A stretch of DNA of 64,000 nt from Verrucomicrobiota bacterium (GTDB lineage Bacteria > Verrucomicrobiota > Verrucomicrobiia > Limisphaerales > UBA11320), in the NCBI GenBank assembly GCA_016199985.1, contig JACQFQ010000006.1:144993-208992 (forward strand). The letters run 5' to 3'. The notes under the pieces were generated by a model. That model had not been told where the DNA came from. It did no database searches and saw only the letters and a program-made list of their open reading frames with translations. Below, piece by piece: positions 16,301 through 22,900 of the stretch. The translations under genes and the position numbers were made by a program. The first letter of the stretch is position 1. Every line of letters begins with the position of its first letter.

Positions 16301-16828
16301 GCCGGCCGCAGTCGCGCCGCCGTCGAAGACCTTGGCAATGTTCGGATGGTCCATCAACGCCAGCGCCTGCCGCTCCGCTTCGAACCTGGCAACGACCTGC
16401 CGGGTATCCATGCCCAATTTGACAATCTTGAGCGCCACTCGGCGCTTGACCGGTTCGCACTGCTCGGCCACGTACACCACGCCAAACCCGCCTTCGCCAA
16501 CTTGTTCGAGCAGCTTGTAGCGGCCAATGTGATCGCCTGGTTTTTCGATGGGCGCCACGGACAGGACCATGGTCTGGACACCCGGCGCGAGCCTCTGAGC
16601 GTCGCGTTCTTCCGGAGACGCAGAGCCAGCCAGGGCACGGGAGAGTCCCTGAACAGGGATCATCTCGGACGCGATTATTTTTTTATGAGCGTGGAGGAGG
16701 GCGTCCACGAGGTCGCGAAGTTCGCGGTCGTGACCGCATAGTTTGTCGAGATAAGCCGCGCGCTCATGAGCCGGTATCTCCAAAGCGGCATCAACAATCG
16801 CCTCTTCAGGATTTGGAGGCGTATTCAT
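13340..16828 (-). CDS. Membrane Ser/Thr protein kinase with WD40 propeller
   Basis: 1,162 residues. The N-terminal roughly 95 residues are helical. A Hanks-type kinase domain follows, with glycine loop EQVGEGGFGVVYVAE (about 108-122), catalytic HRDIKPSN (225-232) and DFG (248-250) within VIDFGIAKA, and GTPAYMSPEQ (273-282). All key catalytic residues are present, so it should be active. One membrane segment (about 430-455, AFAAASAIAAALVIGLGLSTWLF) precedes a charged coiled-coil rich in Arg, Glu and Gln. The remaining roughly 600 residues carry WD40 repeats (for example SPDGKTFAAASQIGTVELWD, LWNFESRQPIRTLRGHG), likely on the other side of the membrane. This architecture is typical of Planctomycetes and Verrucomicrobia. 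It lies 100 bp downstream of an ECF sigma gene on the same strand and probably acts with it in one signalling unit. Confidence 0.92.
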   Translation of the reverse strand: MNTPPNPEEAIVDAALEIPAHERAAYLDKLCGHDRELRDLVDALLHAHKKIIASEMIPVQGLSRALAGSASPEERDAQRLAPGVQTMVLSVAPIEKPGDHIGRYKLLEQVGEGGFGVVYVAEQCEPVKRRVALKIVKLGMDTRQVVARFEAERQALALMDHPNIAKVFDGGATAAGRPYFVMELVRGIRITDYCDQNNLLTIQRLELFIQICRAIQHAHQKGIIHRDIKPSNILVTLHDGVPVPKVIDFGIAKATQQELTEKTVYTQLHQFIGTPAYMSPEQAEMSGLDIDTRSDIYSLGVLLYELLTGKTPFDGKMLIEASLDEVRRIIREQEPARPSTRISALTAEEQTTVARRRQMELPKLVSQIRGDLDWIVMKCLEKDRARRCDTANDLASDIQRYLNNEPVTARPPSQLYRFQKLLRRNKLAFAAASAIAAALVIGLGLSTWLFLKERRTRQRAETAERDQTRQRQRAEAARASELRMRQDAEAQTLAARRKAYASDMKLLQVALAAGELDRAQELLNRHRPQLGEEDLRGWEWRYFWQFCQGDEAFTLCKRSNSIHSVSFSGDGNLLAVGGIFPNEVTIWDVGKRQLLSSFEDLEDLPGSRISFAPNSDTLAFYNASNRPGNIVLWDARSGKEMHRLPAAAYVKSLAFSGDGRLFTADIRRSNNVTIWDPVQGKSITSFTANLGNVAVMNCPFLAISRDGNRFADIALGFVQVTDANGRSHRPFRVADEDTTALEFSPDGETLVTAGAYAERTIKLWDVRTRQLLGSLEGHRAWVSCLKFLPDGKTLASASADRTVRLWNFESRQPIRTLRGHGGELWTIDVSPDGRWLAGGGKDGSVILWDLTASTNRPAEYRIPQDGTSRSWGYSPDGRLLALEKSGRLRFYDPTTFQLISEPALPLTNIYAFAFSPDMRWLLATGNGGTNGGTLVCWDVQEQRMVTNFAARLSTRFAFNGGTVLTHDFRDPVTEWNVSTWKQIRQWPVFTNDCWTFSSAAQLLGIAYRDGLCALIPIHDPDKPRRFKGQSGILSVTLSPDGKTFAAASQIGTVELWDTETLTRRALLSGALHGFYSVMISPDGQRVAAGSSGRDAIKVWDLHVHEEVATLAGEQDGSHFLSGAFSPDGNTIGASNTKGRIHFWTAPTWKQIEEAESRKKTAQ

Positions 16829-16892
16829 GGAAAGTGATTTCCAGCACCCATTTCACCAATCGTTCACTGTTCAACACGCTGTTGTTCTAGCT

Positions 16893-16923
16893 GTACCTAA
16901 GCTTTCTCAGCAGATGGTTACAA
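16893..16923 (-). promoter_or_regulatory. Putative ECF-sigma promoter before the kinase gene
   Basis: On the - strand, TTGTAACC and CTTAGGTAC are separated by 14 bp exactly as at 13122-13152, while the spacer and flanks differ. It lies between the sigma gene and the kinase ATG (about 65 bp upstream of it), so the kinase may be an own target of the sigma factor. Confidence 0.5.
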
Positions 16924-16928
16924 TCATT

Positions 16929-17684
16929 TCACAAGCTTAACGTCGCGAACAGATGCCGGATTTCCTCATTGGCGTCTTCGGGGTTATCCACCGTGGCCGC
17001 GACTTCCTCGCGCAGAAGCTCCCGGTAACGACGACGCAACCGGTGAACTGTGACCTTCACATTGCTTTCGCTCATCCCGAAGCGCTGGCCCAGTTCCGCG
17101 TAAGAATTGCCTGTTTCTTCGCCGCTGAGGAGCCCCTTTAGAGCCTGGAAAAGTGGGCCTTTGTCGGAAGCGCAGAACTCCTTCTCCAGGCGGCTCAGGA
17201 CCTGGCTCAGCAAAGCCAGTGCCCAACGCCGCTCGAAAGCTTTTTCCGGCGACATCCCATCCACCGGCTCAGCAAGAAAGCGATTTTCCGTATTCTGCGC
17301 GTCAAATGAAACCAGTTCCTGACCGCCACCACGCTTGAGCCGGCGGGCTCGGTCCCATTCATTTGCGAGAAAGCCTTTCAACGCCACCAACAGAAATGAT
17401 CGAAACTTGGCTTTTTCCTGTTTGACTCCTTTGAGGTAACCTTTGTGCACCAGCCGGGCCAGGAATTCCTGTGTCAAATCCTCGGCATCCTCCGGAGTAT
17501 GTCCGAGCCGGCGAATATAGTAGTACAGCGGATACCAATAAGTTTGGCACAGGCTCGAGAGCGAGGCCTCTGCCGTTGGGTCATTCGAATCGGCAGCGTG
17601 CAGCACGGAAGACCACTGGGTAGTTTTGAACCAGGCATCACCTGATTCCGTGCCAGAAGTGCCGGGGCGTGATTCGTCGTGCAT
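16929..17684 (-). CDS. ECF-type RNA polymerase sigma factor
   Basis: 251 residues. Region 2 includes YYYIRRLGHTPEDAEDLTQEFLARL (about 55-80), the DAEDLTQEF core-binding signature. Region 4 includes NSYAELGQRFGMSESNVKVTVHRLRRRYRELL (about 195-225), a helix-turn-helix for the -35 element. A roughly 90-residue linker joins them, and the N-terminus (FKTTQWSSVL) is typical of the large ECF group that accompanies WD40/TPR Ser/Thr kinases in Planctomycetes and Verrucomicrobia. No anti-sigma factor gene is adjacent; in this group the neighbouring kinase is thought to control activity by phosphorylation (family knowledge, not seen here). Confidence 0.9.
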   Translation of the reverse strand: MHDESRPGTSGTESGDAWFKTTQWSSVLHAADSNDPTAEASLSSLCQTYWYPLYYYIRRLGHTPEDAEDLTQEFLARLVHKGYLKGVKQEKAKFRSFLLVALKGFLANEWDRARRLKRGGGQELVSFDAQNTENRFLAEPVDGMSPEKAFERRWALALLSQVLSRLEKEFCASDKGPLFQALKGLLSGEETGNSYAELGQRFGMSESNVKVTVHRLRRRYRELLREEVAATVDNPEDANEEIRHLFATLSL

Positions 17685-17831
17685 TTAATCTGGAGAGACG
17701 TTTCACTCTGTCAGCGCCAACGTATCTTAGCAACACATCGTTGTGTCTCGTGCGTGGTGCGAGGCCGGCTCCCGGGCCCGCAGTAAATATGATCACGATC
17801 TCCACTGCATGATTGTCAGGTCGCTACGAAA

Positions 17832-18066
17832 ATGGCTCGGAAAAGTGCTCGGAAAAGTGTCAGCAAAAACGTCAGCAAAGGTGTAATACCAGTGCTCGGT
17901 CGGGTAATGACAGTGTTAGCTTGTGTTGCTCAACAAATCTGGCATCTTTTGCCTTGAAACGACGCTTGAGGCGACCGATTCCGACCCTCGCCTCCAACCG
18001 CAACTGCGGCTTCGATAAGGAGATACGCCGGGCGGAACGGCCACTGTCAGTGAAACTGTCAGTAAA
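17832..18066 (+). repeat. Recombination-site copy 2 (iterons, 35-bp core, iterons)
   Basis: Four tandem 12-bp units at about 17832-17879 (TGGCTCGGAAAA, GTGCTCGGAAAA, GTGTCAGCAAAA, ACGTCAGCAAAG) precede the 35-bp core at 17964-17998. Then come two further 12-bp units at 18043-18066 (ACTGTCAGTGAA, ACTGTCAGTAAA), 45 bp past the core. The core is identical to 591-625. The recombinase ATG follows 110 bp later. The arrangement is that of a core crossover site flanked by arm-type recombinase-binding sites. Confidence 0.65.
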
Positions 18067-18175
18067 CCGGCGGTTGGCACGGCCACTCGCCAGGATTCCG
18101 CAGAATTCGCTGAAACTCGCCCATTACTGCTTAACGCAGTGAAGGCGGACAAGGGCACGATTCATGACAACGATC

Positions 18176-19216
18176 ATGAAGACGCGTTTCATCCTGTTCC
18201 GCCGCGCGGGAGTTTTCTACTACGAGGACACCAACACCGGCCAGCAACTGAGCCTCCGCACCAAAATCGAAAGCGAAGCTCTCACCCTGCTTCACGTCAA
18301 AAACGAATCGCACCGCCAGCCCGTTCTGAATCGTCAGATCGCGCGCACCTACCTCGCCGCCACCGACTCGGAAGCAGCCACACGCACCTGGCAAGTGCCG
18401 ATGGACGAGATGGGCAAGACGAAGACCGGCGCGACTCGCACTCGCCACCTCTGCGCGATGAAAGACAAAGCCTTCAATCTCATCCGCAACCTTCCCATCC
18501 TGGAAACCCAATCCATGCACTTTCTGAAAGTGCTGGAGGCCGGAGGCATCTCGACCAACGTGTTTTTGCGCCGTGTCCATAACTTCGCGCTCGATATGAA
18601 CTGGCTGCCCTGGCCGGTGCTGCCGAAAAAGCAGTGGCCGAAAGTGCGCTTCGGAGAGAAGCGTGCCGTCACCGCCGCCGAACACCAGGCCATCGTCAGC
18701 GGCGAAGCAAACCCCGAACGCCGCGCATTCTACGAATGTTGCTGGCACCTCGGCGGCGCACAGTCCGACGTGGCCGAACTCAGCGCTGAAGACATCGACT
18801 GGCAAAATCGCGTGGTGAGCTTCCACCGCAACAAGACCGGTATGGCCTCAATCATCCGCTTCGGCGCAGAGCTTGAACGTGTGTTCTCCTCTCTGCCGCA
18901 CACCGGGGCGCTCTTCCCGAAGTTGAAGCCGATGCGCGAAGCCCACCGCTCGACCGAGTTTCGGCGATGCTGCCGCCGCCTGGGCATCACCGGCATCACG
19001 CTGCATAGCTACCGCTACGCATGGGCGGAACGCGCCAAGACCTGCGGCTATCCGGAGCGTTTCGCCCAGGAAGCCCTCGGCCACAACAGCAAAGCCGTCC
19101 ATCGCGCATACGCTCGGAAAGCGCAGGTGGTAATTCCGACGCTGGAGGACTACGAGAGGAAACTCACCTCGGCAACAGAGTCCAATGTCCTGCCGATACC
19201 GGCGGCAGTGGGTTGA
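18176..19216 (+). CDS. Tyrosine recombinase (site-specific integrase), segment B
   Basis: 346 residues from the ATG at 18176, chosen because the paralogue at 56916 begins the same way (MKxRFILxRR). The N-terminal part is a DNA-binding, SAM-like core domain. The C-terminal catalytic domain keeps His277-x-x-Arg280 (LHSYRYAWAERA), His303 (ALGHNSKAVHRAY) and nucleophile Tyr312. The position of the usual first catalytic arginine (TGxR) reads LGGAQSD, giving Gln196. The paralogue has Gln there as well, so this is a family trait rather than an accident. It lies directly downstream of recombination-site copy 2 and probably moves segment B. An inverted repeat TTCATGA...TCATGAA (18161-18180) overlaps the start codon. 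Confidence 0.85.
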   Translation: MKTRFILFRRAGVFYYEDTNTGQQLSLRTKIESEALTLLHVKNESHRQPVLNRQIARTYLAATDSEAATRTWQVPMDEMGKTKTGATRTRHLCAMKDKAFNLIRNLPILETQSMHFLKVLEAGGISTNVFLRRVHNFALDMNWLPWPVLPKKQWPKVRFGEKRAVTAAEHQAIVSGEANPERRAFYECCWHLGGAQSDVAELSAEDIDWQNRVVSFHRNKTGMASIIRFGAELERVFSSLPHTGALFPKLKPMREAHRSTEFRRCCRRLGITGITLHSYRYAWAERAKTCGYPERFAQEALGHNSKAVHRAYARKAQVVIPTLEDYERKLTSATESNVLPIPAAVG

Positions 19217-19365
19217 TCGCGTTAGAGGCTGAAAATACCGCATTGCATAGCAAAGACGCAGCGTCCAGGGCTCTGCGGCAGGCACGAGCGGCCGACTTAC
19301 TTCGCGCCGGCGTAAGGTAGCCTAAATTCCGTCATACCACTTGTGCGGGACACCTGCGGCATTCG

Positions 19366-19953
19366 TCATTTACCACATTGTTTCTCAGCGAACTCCAGCT
19401 TGGCAACCTCGGTTTCAGTCAGAGCGGCACGCGATGGCTTTAGCGCCTCAACAACTGCCGCATAGTCCTTCGTGCGCCAGGCAGCTTCGGCTTTTCTGCG
19501 CGCTTGCTCCAATTGCGTTTCGAGCGCGTAGTCTTTGGCTAGCTCCTTGCGTTGAAGTCTGAGATGCAGGAACAGTTCTTTGTCATTCAAGATGCCGATG
19601 CAGTGTTGAAAGAGTTCCGCCAGTTTGCGGACTCCTTCGGCTACGCCTTGCATTGTGTGCGTCGCGTAGTTCCTATATCGCTCGCCGCGTTTGCGGTCAA
19701 CCAAGCGAAGGACTTCGGAGAGAGAGTAATTGTCCGTGGGCGAAGATGCGGACTCAATCTCAAGCCCGATCTCAAAAGACTGCCGACCGTGATAGACGTT
19801 GACGCCAGCCGTCGGTGATTCAAACCGCACGAAAGTCGCCTCAGAGCGCACGCAGCGGAAGCCCGACGTTTCCAAGAAGGAAAACTGCGTCTTGACTTCT
19901 TCGGCGAACCGGTAAAGCGACCTATCGGTGATGCGTTCAGTAGCCATAGTCAT
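19366..19953 (-). CDS. Candidate immunity protein for the upstream Rhs toxin
   Basis: 195 residues. The start ATG at 19953 overlaps the stop of the Rhs gene in an ATGA arrangement, so the two are translationally coupled. No signal peptide or membrane segment; probably cytoplasmic. The first half is alpha/beta (RFAEEVKTQFSFLETSGFRCVRSE, VNVYHGRQSFEIGLEIE); the second half is a charged helical or coiled-coil stretch (LHLRLQRKELAKDYALETQLEQARRKAEAAWRTKDYAAVVEAL). I do not recognise the family. Position immediately after a polymorphic-toxin C-terminus is the standard place for a cognate immunity gene, and that is the basis of the call. Confidence 0.6.
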   Translation of the reverse strand: MTMATERITDRSLYRFAEEVKTQFSFLETSGFRCVRSEATFVRFESPTAGVNVYHGRQSFEIGLEIESASSPTDNYSLSEVLRLVDRKRGERYRNYATHTMQGVAEGVRKLAELFQHCIGILNDKELFLHLRLQRKELAKDYALETQLEQARRKAEAAWRTKDYAAVVEALKPSRAALTETEVAKLEFAEKQCGK

Positions 19954-22900
19954 TTAGCCTGCGGCATCCAATAACCAGTGTTAGCATCAAAGTTCCATCC
20001 ACGGTCTCGGAGTAGATTTCGTTCTGCATTCAAGAACTGACCGCTTGTATCACCAACAGACGCGTCACGAATTGGCAAACCGCGGTTCATTTCTTGACGA
20101 ATCACGCCTGAGTTCCTTTGCCAATTGGCCTTCGGGCTTCCTAAATTGGGCGTCAACCGATCCAGCAAAGACTTTTCTCCGGTTCCTAGCTCTTGAAGGT
20201 CTGGAACCCGTCCGATAACCGTGGTTGTCTCCTTCGTGACAAACCTTCTGGCAGCTTTTATTCCCACCGTCAACAGTTTCGCTCCCCCAAGAGCGTAGGG
20301 TGCCCATTCGCCTACTCTGTAGGAAGTCAAACACGGGTCTGCGTAGTCGGTACCTAGCTCTTTCCTAGCCCAGCTTGATACTCCAAACGTTACGCTGTCG
20401 CTAAAACCCGCCCAGGCCTGTAACGCGCTGATTTCAACATCGTTCCAATCCCAACTAATGAGGCCGGTATCGTCAGCACGAGTTAACGGATTGCCATCAA
20501 CGTATCCAAAAACACTAGTGCCTCCTTCGAGTCCGATCGGGTCTGCTTCGATGTAACGCCCGAGCGACGGGTCGTAATCGCGCATCAGGTTGTAGTTGAG
20601 GCCGGATTCAACGTCGTAATACTGCCCCGGGAAGCGAAGGTTGTGAGTTACGCTATGCGAGCCAACAGAACGCATCTCCACAACTCGGTAAAATTTGGTT
20701 TCCGAGTTCCCCGCGCCGGAATCGGCAAAGACGAACGGAGCCGCGTTGGTGCTAAGCGATGCCCAGTTTCCGCCGCCGAGATTCGTCGAAACCTGCACGA
20801 CGTAACTGATACCCGTATTTCCGGAGACGCTGAACTCGAACTGCCCTTGGCCGTCAAATCCTGCCTGCGTCAACACCGTATAGAGCGGCTCCCCAAACGG
20901 TAGCTGGTCACGCTGCCACACCACGGCCTGCGTTGCGTCCGTCAGCTTCTGCGGCGTGTTCAAGTGGTCGCAATGGATAAAATACGCCGTGCCGTCGCTT
21001 TCGATTTGCGCCAGCGGCATGTCATCCAGCCAGACGTACTCGCGCAGCATTGCTCCGGTCGTGCCGTCAGATTCGCCGATAAGGTGGCTTTGCTGGTCGT
21101 AGTGAAAGTGGGTGACGTTTGTCCCTATCGCTTTGACCAGCCGCTGGCCGAGAGCGTTGTATCGGTACGTTGCCACTACCTGCCCGCCAACGGTCAGTGC
21201 GCTGAGGCGATTTCGGCTGCCGTAACCGTAGCCGAAGACGCCCGCCGCTCCTCGGTCATCGTTCTCAATGTTCCCGGTGGCAGAGTAAGTGAGGGCGCGA
21301 ATCCCGCCGCTGCCCTGGATGGATTCAAGCCGGTTCGCATCCGGCGGATAGATGAAGCGGTTGCTTTTGCCCCCAGCGACTTGCAGGACGCGGTTGCCTA
21401 CACCGTCATAGCCGTAACTGACGCTCCCGTAGACTCCGGCGGCGTTGGTTAGCCGGTAATTGACGTCGTAATCAAAGCTCTGACTGCGCGCGGAGTCGAG
21501 AAGGTCGCTAATCGCGGTGATGTTATTCGCCGCGTCGTAGGCCAAACCAAGCGCCTGAATGTTCGTATTGCTGGAAGAAGTATCGATCCCGACCAGTCGG
21601 TAATCCAGGTCGTACACGCTGCGCCGAATCAGCCCATTGCCGTAGGTAAAGCCGGCTACCGGCCCGAACGGGCGGTAAGAGATGTCGCTCGCGAGCACCA
21701 CCGGAGCCGCGGAGGCGGAGGAACGAAAAGCAACCGAGTTCACCCGACCGAGGCTATCTCGCCCGTAGGTGATGATGTGCCCGGACGGATAGGTGACGCC
21801 GGTCACGCGGTCGGCAATGTCATACGTGTAGGCGGTTCCGTAAGTTATGTTCCCGATGGTGCGCGTGGTCGAGGCGAGGTCTCCCCGTTCGTTGTAGCTG
21901 AGCGCCGTGCTGCCGGTCTCATCAGAAAATCCCGTGAGTCTGCCGATACCCCTGTTGCCGCCATTCGTGTCATCGTAGCGGTAGGTGATGTCTTCTTGTG
22001 GCGATGAAGGAAAGGACTCCGCGGTCAGGCGGTTGAGTGCGTCGAAGCTGCGCTGCGTCACTACGCCGCGCGCATCCACCTGCGAAACACGGTTGCCTGC
22101 CTCGTCCAGCGTGTAAACCGTCCTGCCCCGGTCAGGGCTGCTCTCCTGAATTGTTTGGCCGAAACCGTCTTGGATGTAACGCGTAACCAGCGACCGAGGA
22201 TCGGCAACCGAAGACAGGTTGTCCTGCTCATCGTAACCAAACTGCGTGGGAATGTTGAGCGGGTCGAACGTTGCCATCAGGCGATTCAGACCGTCGAAGG
22301 CCTGCTTCGTCGTGTTGCCTAGCCCGTCCTTGGTTGATAACCGGTTGCCGTCCGCGTCGTACCCGAAGCTGTTCGTTTGCGAGGCTGCGCCGATTGCTCG
22401 CAACAATCGGTCAATCGGGTCAAACACGTGCCTCTGTATTCTTGCGAGGCTTCCGTCGGCAGCCCTCACGTTCTGCTCAATGACGTTTCCGTTTCCATCA
22501 CGGACGAAGGTAATACTTTCGCCCAGTGCGTTGCTCACCGATTGCAGCCGGTGCGCCGGGTCGTAATGGTAGCCGAGCTTTGAACCGTCCGGCAACGTGA
22601 CCGAAGTCATCTGCCCTAACACGTCATAAGAAAACGCGGTGAGCGCATTGCCCAAGGCCGCTAACACCTCTTGCGTCAGCAGCCGCCCGCGCAAATCGTA
22701 GCCGAACCGATTGGTGACTCCGTTTGGGTCAATCATCGCCCGCAGCAGACCACGGGCATCGTAGGCCAAGAACTGCGTCACGTGCCCAAGCGGGTCGGTG
22801 ACCGTGGCGAGGTTTCCGCTGGCATCGTAGATGTTTCTCGTGGTTGCCGTGACGTCCCGCCTCGGCCGCGTGACCGTTAGCACCTGCCCAACATCATTGT

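Noticed and set aside
16022..16741. 239-codon + strand frame opposite the kinase domain
   Set aside because: The - strand encodes an intact kinase with all catalytic motifs; the + frame has none.
22246..22566. 106-codon + strand frame
   Set aside because: Antisense to the second Rhs gene; no ribosome site.
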